Notes under the pieces: generated by a model
What the model was told of the DNA's origin: nothing
The model's database searches: none
What the model saw: the letters and a program-made list of their open reading frames with translations, nothing else
Assembly (NCBI GenBank): GCA_001599755.1
Contig: BCHX01000001.1
Coordinates: 6,820,001-6,884,000 of the forward strand
Length of the DNA stretch: 64,000 nt
Direction: 5' to 3'
Source: Gliomastix tumulicola
Lineage: Eukaryota > Ascomycota > Sordariomycetes > Hypocreales > Bionectriaceae
Program-made: the position numbers and the translations under genes
Shown: one piece after another, positions 22,386 through 33,222 of the stretch
Layout of the letters: the number at the start of each line of letters is the position of its first letter
How positions within the stretch are numbered: position 1 is the stretch's first letter

Positions 22386-25300
22386 ATGGCGATCCAAGCG
22401 CCACGAACAGACCAGCCCAACGAGGACGCTGGCCCTCGCGATCAGGATGCCGTCACGCACAAGCCGCTTCATCAGCTCTACGATGACTTCGCCAACATGT
22501 ACAAGCAAGTCGAAGAGCCCGCAGACCTCGATGAGGCAATACGCGGATTGCAGGACGACGCCTCAACGCCTGCCGACGGAATAGAGAGAGTAAAAGCACG
22601 CCTGCGCCTTGCCGCTGCGCTCCAGGAGAGGCACCGGAGAACTCAATCGCTCCCAGACCGGCAGGCTGCGGCGGCGCTCCTCCTCGAGTCCGCCGACCTA
22701 GTGCCGGACGATCACGTGGACAAGGCCGAGATGCTTCACCGTTCCGCCAAGGCCTATGTCGATCTGTTCCAGCAAGGGCGATCCCTCGAGGACCTCGCTC
22801 TGGCCAGGCGCCAGCTGCATGGCATTCTGAGAGTGACTGAGGCTGATGACCCGATGCAGATCAGGGTATTTCGACAGCTTGCTGTGGCTCACCAATGGGA
22901 GTACCTTGCCACGAAAGATTTGACAATCCTGGATGAAGTTGCTCGGTGCCTCACATCGGCCCTCAAGTTGACTGCCAAGGGACACCCCCAGTGGCTAGAA
23001 CTGATTCGGCTCCTCGCATCTGCGGCACAGAGCAAGTATCAGAAGACTGGAGAAGCAAGGGACCTGAGGACTGTCATTGAGCACCTGGAATCGAAGCTGG
23101 ATGTCATGCCAAGGCGCAACCCGAGAAGGACATATGAGCTTGGGGCGCTGGGCGGACTGTACTTTGACTTGTATCGCAGCAAGACCCACGAGCTCGCTGC
23201 CCTCGAGAGGTCCATTGACCTGTTCGAAGACGTCTTGAACCAGCTGCCCACGGGCCACCCACAGCGCCATCTGGCCCTCTACGAGCAGGGCAAGGCGTAC
23301 AGTGCGAAGTCGGACGCTACCGGGGAAGTAGCCTTTCTCGAGGTTGCGGCTCGGCAGTTCAAGCATGCACTCGACTGTGTGCCAAAGGGCGACCCTCTAC
23401 GCGTGCGATGGGTGCCCTACGCTTCGCGGAAATGGCATGACCTGTACCTCGCCACAAGGGGGACGGAGAGTCTCCAGACATCGATTGCCCTGCTCGAGGA
23501 ATACCTGAGCTTCCTCCCGGATAATTTCGCGGATCGGAGAGACACCCTGCTGACGATCGTCAGCCTCAGTCTCGATAGGGGCAAGGCAACGAAGACGGAG
23601 GAGGACCTCGCCACAGCCAGCCGCAGGATCAGGCGCCTGTTCTCCGAGATGCCGGAGGATGACCCTGAGCGGCCGAGCGTGCAACGTCTGCTGGACGACG
23701 TGGTCATCTCGGAGAGAACGTATCTTGGGCCGCCGACAGGGCTGCCCACGGACCCCGGCGACGGACTCTACTCTCGGGGCGGCTTCAAACTCGCGGTCAG
23801 GGAGCCGCTCGATCCGCATGTCGCCGAGTCGCTCAGAAGGATGGAGTTGCAGCCCGGCGCAGAGGACCCTGGTGAGACGGAGGCGTGGATTCGACAGTCG
23901 GAGGACGTCCTGCGTGGGCTACCCTCTGGAAGTCTTGCGCTCGAGATGGAGCTGGTCCAGCTCGGGATGACCTACGACCGCCTCTACACCACTTCAAACT
24001 CGATGCATCATGTTGATGAAGCTATCCAGTACTTCCGGAGGGGGCTCGAAGTGGGCTCGGGGGACGGCAGAAGCCGCAGGATGCTGCTGACGGGCCTCAA
24101 GAGCGCGCTCTGGAAGAAGTCCTACGCAACGCAGCTGGACCGGGACTGCGACGCCGCCATCGAGGCCACGAGGCAGAGCCTCGCCGCCGGCATGAACAGG
24201 CGCAGAGACTCGGAGATCCTCGGCCTCCGCCTCCGTCTCCGGTACCTGAAGACGGGCGACGAGGCGGACCTGGACGAGTCTCTGCGGATGTACCAGCAGC
24301 TCCTGACCCTGACGCGTCCCGGGGGCGACGAGGATCGCTCCTCGGTCCTCCACGGGCTCGGGCTGGGCTTCTTCCTCCGGTCGCAGACGAGGCGCGCGCT
24401 GTCTGATGCGGCGGCGGCGGTCAAGTATCTGGAGCAGGCCGTCGCGGCGTGTCCTGAGCAGGATCCTCGCCGGTCAGAGTACCTGGGCGACCTCGGGCTC
24501 GCATACAAGGACAAGGGGCAGAAGGCGTCAGAGCCAGACCGGCTGGGCAAGGCCATTCCGCGGCTCCTGGAGGCCGTGAAGACCGCGGAGGACAACACGC
24601 GACGAAAAGCCGTAAGCTGGTACCACCTGGCCGAAGGCTACCTGGCGAGATCCGGCGGGAATCAAGGCATCCCGGATCTCGATCTGGCCATCGACTGCTA
24701 CGAGAAGGCGGTAGGTCTGAACAAACTCGACGACGATACGCAAATGCAGTCGTTTGTGCTGGCGGGCCTAGGCTGTGCCTACCTGATCCGATATGAAGCC
24801 GCTGACGATAGGGAGACCTGGGAAAAGGCTATCAAATGCCTCAGGCAAGCTGTACTCCTCACGTCAGAGGGCCACCATGCGCGAGCGGCCCATTTAGGCC
24901 ATCTTGCACAGGGATACCATCTCCAATATCTCAAGACGAAACGCAAAGAATTCCTCCAGGAGGCGATGCGGAACTACGAGGCAGCGGTTGCTTCCTCCCA
25001 CTGCCTACCTCTGGATCGGATCCCCCTAGGGAAAGAGCTTTTTGGCATCTATGTTGTCTTGAACGACTGGGCCTCGGCGCATCGCACTGCGTCCACGCTG
25101 CTCTCGATCATCCCCTTTGCGCTGATTCGGTCGCTTGAAAACGCGGACAAGAAGTCCCTCGTTGCCGGTCTCGAGGGCTTGGCGTGTGATGCTGCAGCTG
25201 CCGCCCTCCTAGCTGGGGAGAGGCCGTTTGTCGCTCTGAGCCTCCTTGAGACCGGCCGAGGGATCATCATGGGATCGCTCCTCGGACTTCGATCCGATAT

Positions 25301-26654
25301 CGACCAGCTACAACAGGAACACCCCTCGCTGGCAGCCGAGTATCTCAGGCTTCGAGACAAGGTCGACTTAACAAGGGGTCCCCTAAGCAACCCTGCTGCC
25401 GAGTGGCTGCCTGTTCAGCGGCCGGACTACCGCCACAACGCAAGCAAAGAGCTGGAGCAAGCTATTGATGCTATCCGTGCCTTGCCTGGCTTCGAATCAT
25501 TTCTCCGGGGGCCGTCGGAGGACGAGATGAAAGCTGCTGCCACGTCTAGGCCGACTGTTGTCATCAATGTCAGTCGGCTTCGGTGCGATGCGATAATCGT
25601 CAGGTCAAGCGGCATCGAGTCTCGACGCCTTTCTGGCGTGACTCTACAGACCATTCGCGAAGCATCTCGGCATGTAACTGGTGTAAGATCATTGAAGAGC
25701 AAGATGCTCGAATGGTTATGGGATAAAGTCGCCGAGCCTGTCATGGAGACCCTTGGCTTGACAAGCTCGCCGGATGGCGGCGAATGGCCATCGGTCTGCT
25801 GGATTCTTACAGGGCCCCTGGTCGGTCTCCCATTGCACGCTGCTGGTTACCACGAGCCGCCAGACGGAAAGACGGTCCTCGACCGAGCCATCTCATCGTA
25901 CAGCGTCTCTCTCGCATCGCTGGTACAGATGCACGCCGACCGCCAAAAGAAGCCAGGCGGACATCGTAGGCCTGAGCACGCTGTCCTCATCGGGATGCCA
26001 GATCTGCCCAACGCGCTCAAGGAGGTGAGGGAGGTGGCGCGAATCTCCCCAACCATGCAGATCCATACACCGCCGCCCTACACACAGGATGTCCTCAAGG
26101 CACTCAAGACGTGTGACGTCTTCCACTTTGCGGGCCATGGGAGGAGTAGCCGCGAGGACCCGACGAGCAGCGCGCTGATCCTGAGCGGTGCGGAGCGTCT
26201 CACCGTGTCCAGCTTGTTTGACATCAACCTCCACAAACGGCGGCCATTCCTTGCGTTCCTGTCTGCCTGCAACACGGGGCAGATAAGGCACGACATGTTC
26301 ATGGACGAGGGCCTCCACCTCATCGCAGCCTGCCAGGTCGCAGGCTTCCAGCATGTTATCGGTACCCTGTGGGAGGTGAGCGACAAGCTGTGCGTCGAAG
26401 CGGCCAGAGGCATCTACGAATGGATGCACGGCGAGGGCATGAGCCACGCGTCGGTCAGCGAGGGCTTGCATCGAACATGTAGGAAGCTTCGCACGGCATG
26501 GGTACAGGGCGGCAAGGAGAGAAGGGCCAGACTGCGCGATGATGAGGACATCGAAATCGACGGGGTATCGGATATTCAAGGAAGACTAAGGAAGGTTGAG
26601 TTGGCGGAGGACGAGCCCCTTTTATGGGTTCCTTATGTGCATTATGGTATCTGA
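22386..26654 (+). CDS. TPR-CHAT protein (caspase-like CHAT protease domain)
   Basis: An intronless gene for 1422 residues. About 1000 residues of degenerate tetratricopeptide-like helical repeats (for example LGLAYKDKGQ, LAEGYLARSGG, LGCAYLIRYEA) are followed by a CHAT domain from about residue 1130. The catalytic dyad is intact: His1251 in FAGHG and Cys1295 in SACNTG, with the following GFQHVIGTLWEVSD strand conserved. CHAT enzymes are caspase/separase-fold cysteine proteases. In bacteria TPR-CHAT proteins are activated by defence complexes, and in fungi CHAT genes occur in incompatibility-type loci. An activator-gated protease is the natural inference; target and trigger are unknown. No gasdermin-like or other candidate substrate is next to it. 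It converges on the C2H2 regulator. Confidence 0.88.
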   Translation: MAIQAPRTDQPNEDAGPRDQDAVTHKPLHQLYDDFANMYKQVEEPADLDEAIRGLQDDASTPADGIERVKARLRLAAALQERHRRTQSLPDRQAAAALLLESADLVPDDHVDKAEMLHRSAKAYVDLFQQGRSLEDLALARRQLHGILRVTEADDPMQIRVFRQLAVAHQWEYLATKDLTILDEVARCLTSALKLTAKGHPQWLELIRLLASAAQSKYQKTGEARDLRTVIEHLESKLDVMPRRNPRRTYELGALGGLYFDLYRSKTHELAALERSIDLFEDVLNQLPTGHPQRHLALYEQGKAYSAKSDATGEVAFLEVAARQFKHALDCVPKGDPLRVRWVPYASRKWHDLYLATRGTESLQTSIALLEEYLSFLPDNFADRRDTLLTIVSLSLDRGKATKTEEDLATASRRIRRLFSEMPEDDPERPSVQRLLDDVVISERTYLGPPTGLPTDPGDGLYSRGGFKLAVREPLDPHVAESLRRMELQPGAEDPGETEAWIRQSEDVLRGLPSGSLALEMELVQLGMTYDRLYTTSNSMHHVDEAIQYFRRGLEVGSGDGRSRRMLLTGLKSALWKKSYATQLDRDCDAAIEATRQSLAAGMNRRRDSEILGLRLRLRYLKTGDEADLDESLRMYQQLLTLTRPGGDEDRSSVLHGLGLGFFLRSQTRRALSDAAAAVKYLEQAVAACPEQDPRRSEYLGDLGLAYKDKGQKASEPDRLGKAIPRLLEAVKTAEDNTRRKAVSWYHLAEGYLARSGGNQGIPDLDLAIDCYEKAVGLNKLDDDTQMQSFVLAGLGCAYLIRYEAADDRETWEKAIKCLRQAVLLTSEGHHARAAHLGHLAQGYHLQYLKTKRKEFLQEAMRNYEAAVASSHCLPLDRIPLGKELFGIYVVLNDWASAHRTASTLLSIIPFALIRSLENADKKSLVAGLEGLACDAAAAALLAGERPFVALSLLETGRGIIMGSLLGLRSDIDQLQQEHPSLAAEYLRLRDKVDLTRGPLSNPAAEWLPVQRPDYRHNASKELEQAIDAIRALPGFESFLRGPSEDEMKAAATSRPTVVINVSRLRCDAIIVRSSGIESRRLSGVTLQTIREASRHVTGVRSLKSKMLEWLWDKVAEPVMETLGLTSSPDGGEWPSVCWILTGPLVGLPLHAAGYHEPPDGKTVLDRAISSYSVSLASLVQMHADRQKKPGGHRRPEHAVLIGMPDLPNALKEVREVARISPTMQIHTPPPYTQDVLKALKTCDVFHFAGHGRSSREDPTSSALILSGAERLTVSSLFDINLHKRRPFLAFLSACNTGQIRHDMFMDEGLHLIAACQVAGFQHVIGTLWEVSDKLCVEAARGIYEWMHGEGMSHASVSEGLHRTCRKLRTAWVQGGKERRARLRDDEDIEIDGVSDIQGRLRKVELAEDEPLLWVPYVHYGI

Positions 26655-26820
26655 TCTTTGGTGTCTTTTCTTTCAAAATTTTGGACCTTGGTTGCTGTAC
26701 ACGGAGAATACACTGCTCGGTTATTTCTATCACTTTGGAGCACATTCTCGTGATATACGGTGTGCATTGCCCTCATCATGAAAAGCACGATGCACAGGCT
26801 TGTGTCGGATCTTGACAACG

Positions 26821-29608
26821 CTACGTGTTTCTTTGTGGCGCCATGGCCCCTTGTAGCATCTCTCGGTACTGTTCTAGACTTCTCCCAAGAATGTTTATGA
26901 AAGGCCACTGGGCATTACTCTTGAAGAAGTGAGCCCAGACTCGGAGGACCGCAAGCCCCAGCTTTCCAGGATCTCTGAAGTCGGCGGAACTGTCGGCCTC
27001 GTCGTCGAAGTCCACGACTGTATATGCTTCTTCCATAACGCTGCGGACCCAGTGCAAGATGCGATCTTCGCTGTCTATGGACACAGAGTATTCTGTTAGC
27101 TCCCTGTCCGCATGTCAGAATACACTGTGGTGACTTACCGCTGAGTGGGCTTGTGGCCATAGTCTCTGCAAGCTTGCTGAGCCACTTGCTAAGAAGGATG
27201 CTGCATTCAAGGCTTGATAGTGAATGTCGCACGCTCCAGAAGAAGGCCTGGCTTCTCGCCACACGGTCAACGCCGAGTCTGACGGGGATACTTAGCATGT
27301 GCACGGCGTATAGAAGAGCGGCGATAACCCCGTCGCTGCGCTCGACGTTCGGTGACTGGCTGATAGCTCTGGCGATGCGAGTAGGGTCGCGCGTCTCGAG
27401 TTGTCGGTACGGGCCTAGATGAAGGTGGATGCGGACGTATGCCAAGGCCAGCAAAGAGCTGGATGTGAATGGGATCGGCCCGTTCTCGTTGTTGGGATCT
27501 AGACTTGACTCGGCTGCTTGTTGCCAGCCAGACGTCCAAGAGCGAAGACCGTTTCTGAAATCCACGTTAGGCACTCGAAGAATTGGCACGATGCGAATCA
27601 TGATGTGGGACTTACTCTAGTTTGGTCACCTCCTCACCGGGCAACTCGGCTGAGTCGCCCATGACGGGTAGACTGAGATCACGCACGATGTGTATCCGCT
27701 GCAACAAGCCGTGAAGTAGCACGTAATTCCCTAATGGCGTGGGAATCGGGTCGAGCGGAGCGCAGTTGCTGCCGCTACCATTGTTCTTGAGAAGTAATGA
27801 CAGGGCGTCTAGAAAGTAGAGCTGCTGCTTCTTGACTTCCTTCGTGGCTGCCAGCCAACTCGTAGCAGAAGCGGCTTTCCACTCTTTCGTCGAGCACGGG
27901 AGGCGGAGCTTGATTTCGTTGCTGCGCAGAACCGGGTATACATTGTATGCCACGCTGTGGGTGTGGAGGAAGGAGAATGCGATGAGTTTGGACCTGCGAC
28001 GGGACTCTTCGGCGACCCACGCGACCCATGCCGTCTGACTGTTGTTCCTGTGGCTAGTCGACGAGGACTTAGCTAGATCAGTTGGTACATTGTCCACATC
28101 GTCTTCTTCGAGCCCAATGTCGCGAAGGACCTGTGCAAGCAGGCCTTGCAATGCGAATGCCTCCCTGACCATTTCAGGCTTAGGCTCCCATGTAGCAAAT
28201 CCCATCAGAGCGATCAGTGTACGGATCGCCTCTACTGGATCGAAGGGCAATGAAGTTATGTGAGATTTTGTCGAGTGTCTGGTATTGGGGCTGATCAGAG
28301 CAAGTGACGAGCTTGTCCTCGGTCCGAGTTTATCAGCCGTGGCCGATAGTCTCTCCAATAGGATGGCTTTGCCAGCAAAGAAGAGTCTTTCTGAGCTTTT
28401 ATGCTCGAAGCAATACTGCGCACCGACGGCAGCGATACCCAGTACCAGCTCGATGGGATGGTCGGTGATATTCCATGTTGGACAGTGGATGAAAGGCATA
28501 TGTGAGTGGAAGCCTTCGAACCAAGAGGTGATGTAGCGTGTCAGTGCATGGCGGGAGGGGAATCTGAAATCCTCATCTAGCACATCGGAGAAAGGCTCGA
28601 GAGATGAGATGAGTCGGGCGCGCTGGTCGTCCGTCGCCTTAAACGGCTGTGCTTCAGTATCTACTGCTGGCGGACCTGGGCTTTATTAGTATATCAGCAC
28701 CTCGGGCTTCAATGAAGAAGGAAGCTCACGGGAGTCGGGCGAGTACGTCGCGATTGTGTTGTCAGCCGGGGCAGACGGGAGCCAAGAGCTGAACGGTGTT
28801 CCAGGTCTCTGTCTGGGGTCCGGATGGGGTGAGTCTGAAGCTTCAGGTGTGCCTCTCGGTTCTGTATCAACGACATCCTCGTCCCTATCAGGTGGCCCGT
28901 TGAAATAGGGACTCCATTCGGCAGGTAATCCTACACCATCGAGGAAGTTCGCGAACTCTCGAAAGTGAGGATCGAAGTCCATATCTCCAAACACATGGGC
29001 GGCCGCGTCGTGAGCAGCCCCCGAAGAGACGATACCGACGCCATCATTAGCAAAGAGCTGTGAGGAAAGCATGCCCTCGCTGTACTCTTCGGTGTCTACT
29101 TGGACTTGGGGATCTGATTCCTGTGTGGCCTTTGCTTGAGCCAGTTGAAGCTGTTGGCCAGCCCAGGGATCACCGCTCCAATTGGACAGCGAGACGGCAG
29201 AAGCAAGGCCTACATCTGCGGCAGGTGGCCTGTCCGTGGGCGACTCGTCATCGTGGGAACTGATTCGCTGGTGGCGAGTGAGTAGGTCTCTGCGAGCGAA
29301 CGCAGCACCGCATTGGCATATGAAGGGCTTCTCCTTCGTATCTAAGATAGATGAGCGTCAGCCAACGTTGTCTACACAATATCACGTCCATCACAGCTCG
29401 GAATACGCAACTCACGTGTCCTGACGTGCCGCTCCAGATGCTCTGTGCGCTTGAACGTCCTCCCACAGTGGGGGCACATGCGAACTGTCCCGCCATCGCA
29501 CGAGGCACCATTAACCCCAGATCCGAGTCTCCGTCGTCGTCTACTCTGCTGCTGGCTGTGCGTGTAATGCCCACGCGAGCTGTGGGGTAGTATATCCTCA
29601 TGCATCAT
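26821..29608 (-). CDS. C2H2 zinc-finger plus fungal-TF-domain transcription factor (HxnR-like architecture)
   Basis: Five exons (29608-29416, 29341-28730, 28675-27616, 27554-27139, 27092-26821) encode 850 residues. Two tandem C2H2 fingers near the N-terminus (CPHCGRTFKRTEHLERH, then CQCGAAFARRDLLTRH) are rebuilt across intron 1. An acidic Ser/Pro-rich region follows, then a fungal-specific transcription factor domain (SWFEGFHSHMPFIHCPTW, LVLGIAAVGAQYCFEHK). Intron 4 is only 46 nt. Size and layout resemble HxnR, the nicotinate-catabolism activator of Aspergillus, but also other AmdX-like factors. It stands divergent from the SDR at the head of the catabolic cluster and probably controls it. 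The shared promoter holds three GTTGGAG-type sites. Orthology is not proven. Confidence 0.9.
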
Positions 29609-29637
29609 GCCACATGCATGTCCTGGAGTGCATTGGA

Positions 29638-29819
29638 GTTGGAGAAAAACATGTTCGGACTGTTGGAGGCGATGGAGTTGGTTTTGGCATGGAGTCGTGG
29701 AGTCGACCGAGTCATGGAGTCGGAGTCCATCGGACCTTTGACCCCGACACTAACAAGTCGCTGATAACGTGACCTTAGTGACAAGATGTAATGGGGTCAT
29801 TGGTTGAGTTTGCTCCAAC
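29638..29819. promoter_or_regulatory. Divergent promoter with GTTGGAG/CTCCAAC and TGGAGTCG repeats
   Basis: GTTGGAG at 29638-29644 and 29662-29668 and CTCCAAC at 29813-29819. Between them are three TGGAGTCG copies at 29690-29697, 29698-29705 and 29715-29722. The region lies between the C2H2 regulator (minus) and the SDR (plus). The same heptamer recurs in the other cluster promoters. Confidence 0.6.
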
Positions 29820-30044
29820 ATGAATGAATGTCTGCTATCTGTGGTGCCCACTACCATCTCCACTCCATGGTTCGCTATGCCGATCAGTTCTTATGACCCC
29901 AACGAGGAAGAACACGAGTTCGAGGCCTGGATGATGAGATTCTAATTCAAGCTGTTGACCGAATATACTGGCAGTGACAGCCCTGACCGCTGAGATACGG
30001 ACGACCGAGAGAGTATTGACTGGTACCCGCACTCGATAGCAATC

Positions 30045-30966
30045 ATGGCATTCTTGGGCAGATTTCCGGGCGTTGCATTGATCACCGGGGCTGGAGGAAC
30101 AGGTAAGTCTGCCTGGCATATTCACAAGAGCTCATCACGCTAGATTCTAACATGTCACTGCTATAGGTATTGGAGCTGCCGTTGCCAAAGCCTTTGCTGC
30201 AGCGGGATGCTCCCGGATTGCCATTACCGATATTAACAAGAGCACACTGGCAGACACTCGCCAAGCTATCTCAGGCCTCAATCCAGATGCCGTAGTCCAC
30301 TCAATTGAGGGCGACATTTCCGACCCGGAATTTGCCAACTCCTTCATTCAAAGCGTAACAAAGGCTTTCTCGAGAATCGACTACTCGGTCCAGTGTGCCG
30401 GCATCCTCGGCGCTGCGCTACGATCTCATGAGACTCCGGTGGAAGATTTTGACAGGATCAACAACATCAACTACAAGGGCACATGGCTCACGTCACGAGC
30501 TGCCCTGGGCCAGATGATCCAACAACAGCCCTTGCTGGGGCACCCGAAGCAGAGGGGCGCTGTTGTGAACATCGCCAGCCAGCTTGGGGTCGTAGCCAGG
30601 CCTGCAGCAGGTACGTATCTTGTGCCTTTGGAAGAAAGTGATAGGACACCTAGCTAACGATATCTATCAGCGGCCTACTGTGCGTCTAAATCTGCCATCA
30701 TCAACATGACAAGGTCGGACGCGATCGACTACTCTCGAGATGACATACGCGTCAATTGCGTGTGCCCTGGTGTCATTGCCACGCCCATGACTACTGGTGG
30801 GAAAGAGGTCGAGGAGAGACTGCGACCAGCTATCGACATTGCACCAATGAGAAGGATGGGGACACCAGAGGAGGTTGCGGATGCCGTTCTGTTTTTATGC
30901 TCAAGCCAGGCATCTTTCGTACAAGGCCATGCCCTAGTTGTAGACGGAGGCTATACTATCAATTAA
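30045..30966 (+). CDS. Short-chain dehydrogenase/reductase
   Basis: Three exons (30045-30102, 30167-30610, 30671-30966) encode 265 residues. The Rossmann motif TGAGGTGIG is restored across intron 1. The QCAGILG strand, the catalytic Ser in NIASQLG and the YCASK active-site motif (restored across intron 2) are all present, followed by NCVCPGVIATPM and the terminal VVDGGYTIN. This is a classical NAD(P)-dependent SDR oxidising or reducing an alcohol/ketone in the cytosol. It is the first gene right of the C2H2 regulator and shares its promoter. In the hxn cluster an SDR (HxnW) acts in ring degradation; whether this gene is equivalent is inference. Confidence 0.92.
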
Positions 30967-31047
30967 ATGTCTATCTCATCAAGTGATTTGAGAATATCAT
31001 ATCGGTGAAAACTATCTATGGATCTTCTTGTTCATGAAAAGTGCTAG

Positions 31048-32832
31048 CTATGCCGTGATTCTGACACTGCTGACCACCTCCCCTTGCGTATCTCCCAGTA
31101 CCACATATTTGTCGTTGACGCCCACGGCCTGTTTACTAGTTGTGCCAGTGGTGACGGCGTCGTGTTCATTGCTTGTGTTGACATTCTCGGAAATCATCCC
31201 CTGGTCCATCCAGTCGAAGCTCCCTTCCCAAGCGGACGCAACCCGCAGAATCTTCTTCTCTTGCCAGAGGCCACCGACAATCTGCATTCCAACAGGCAGC
31301 ATCACGCTGCTATCGTCTGTGGCAGCTGCTCGGCCGACAGGTAAGGAGAGGGCAGGATGTCCCGTAACGTTGAAGATGGCGGTGTTTGTAGTCATGCCGA
31401 TTGTTGGCTCAAAAGATCCCAGTACAGAATCTCGATTGCCATGTCTAGGTGCAACGAACGGTGTGGTGGGCATGACGATGACATCAAATGTCTTGAAAAC
31501 CTCTTCGTAAGAGTCGGAGATCCGCCGGCCAATGTTGACGGTCTTGCCGTATAGACCGGGGAACTTGTCCATCAGATACAGCCCGTTGATGACTGTGTTC
31601 TTTGTTGAGGGGAAGAGTTTGGAGAAGTTCGGGGATGTCCAGGGCAGACGGGCCTGTTCAAACTCGGGGAGATAAAGACCGCGACGGCCGTTCGCATGGC
31701 CGATGATCCCTGAAGTGCCAGATATGCGCTGTTGAATGGTCCATATCGATGCGCCCTCCTTATGTAAGGGAATGGAGACTTCCTCCACCTGGGCACCCAG
31801 TGATGCCAGCTTCTCGACCGCGTTGAGGAAATGCTGCCTTACTCCAGGCTGGACCAAGGTGTTCTGATATCCCTCAACGAGCACTCCGACTCTGATGCCG
31901 TCGAGCCGGCCTGTGTCCTGTGACAGTGCTCGCGAAAACTGGAAGGACCCGTGGGCAGCCGAACCGACTGAGCGGTCATCGATGCCATCGTATCCTGCAA
32001 TAGCATCGAGACACGCCGCCACTTCACCGACAGATCTGGCGAGAGGACCAGCATGGTCATCAATCTGGTCCCCGCTGGTAATGCCCGTGTACGGTACAAG
32101 CCCGTGAGTTGGCTTGAAACCTACGCACCCGCACAGCGATGCTGGAACACGGATACTGCCGCCCTGATCTGTTCCAATAGCGATGTCGACATGTCCGCCA
32201 GATACAAGGGCAGCACCACCTGAAGTGCTCCCGCCCGCCGAGTATCCAGCTTGATGCGGATTTTCCACGATACCCTGGGCACTCGTGAAGGATGCTGTCG
32301 AGTTGCAGAAGTTCTCGCAGGTGGCAGTGCCGAGGATATCAGCCCCAGCCTCCAGCGCTCTTGTGACGACAATCGCATCTGTCTTGGGTGTCCAAGCTGG
32401 GAATGCATCGCTGCCGAAGAATTGAGGGACGCCTGCGACGGCTATGCAGTCCTTGACGCAGAGAGTCTTGCCAGAAAGAATTGATTCCGTTGATCTGTCT
32501 CCTTTGAGAGTGAACCGATGAGCCCATGCATGGCCGAATGCCTGTTCTTCCCCTGACGGCACATGGACGTTTGTCCGAGGAAACCGGTCGAGGTCGGGTG
32601 TTGGCTGGTAGTCAGGCAGACTCATAACATGCTCAGCGCAGTCATGCACCGCCGCCAAGAGGGTGTGGTAATCCTTGGATTCATCGGTGCTGATACTGAG
32701 CCCACGGGGTTCGAGTAGCCGCTCAACATCGCCATCCCGAATGGGATTATCCCTATACCAGTGTTAGTTGGTGAATAATCTCGTTGACGTTGTGCTGACC
32801 TACGGAGAGATGTCTTTGAAAAACACCGACAT
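31048..32832 (-). CDS. Amidase signature enzyme
   Basis: Two exons (32832-32804 and 32752-31048) encode 577 residues. The amidase signature has its full Ser-cisSer-Lys triad: Lys110 in CVKDC, the cis-Ser around 185 in GGSTSGG and the nucleophile Ser209 in DQGGSIRVP. Such enzymes hydrolyse a carboxamide to acid and ammonia. No signal peptide is evident, so it is cytosolic or peroxisomal. The start is chosen at MSVFFKDISP; the open frame would otherwise begin with a non-ATG. Next to a cyclic-imidase-type hydrolase, a half-amide substrate is the natural guess, as for HxnN of the nicotinate pathway. It converges on the SDR, 81 bases apart. One GTTGGAG site lies about 207 bases upstream. Confidence 0.9.
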
Positions 32833-33222
32833 GATTACAACTCACGTGTCGGCGCCTCAGTGCTTCCCGAAAAGTGCCGGCCGTTATCGAGGAGGAGCAG
32901 CTGCCAGTATTGTCCCTTATCTACCACCTTGATTTGAAATCCTACGTGACCCTGGTCTGTCATTGTGCAATTCTTTCGTGGTCTCCATCACATAATGGTT
33001 TGCCACAGCTGTCCGGGAATTGGATCATCCCGAGACGGGTTGGAGTAGTCGCCACTTGATGGAGTGACTTAATGGGGTAACTTGGCCATTACTTACCCCT
33101 CTCCATGTGCCGAAGGTATGACCCGAGCCTGTCATTGCCGTTTGTCATGATTTGCCACAATATTGCATGGCCATCTGATGACTGGAGTTGTATCCCCAAC
33201 TGGAAGTGCGTCTCATTCCCTG
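32833..33222. promoter_or_regulatory. Amidase promoter with one GTTGGAG site
   Basis: GTTGGAG at 33039-33045. A minus-strand open stretch from an ATG at 32963 to a GTGAGT at 32845 would need a 32-nt intron and a 10-nt exon to join the amidase. I treat it as 5' leader rather than coding. Confidence 0.45.

Noticed and set aside
21945..26820. Gasdermin-like partner gene next to the CHAT protease
   Set aside because: Both flanking gaps (21945-22385 and 26655-26820) were read on both strands and hold no such ORF.
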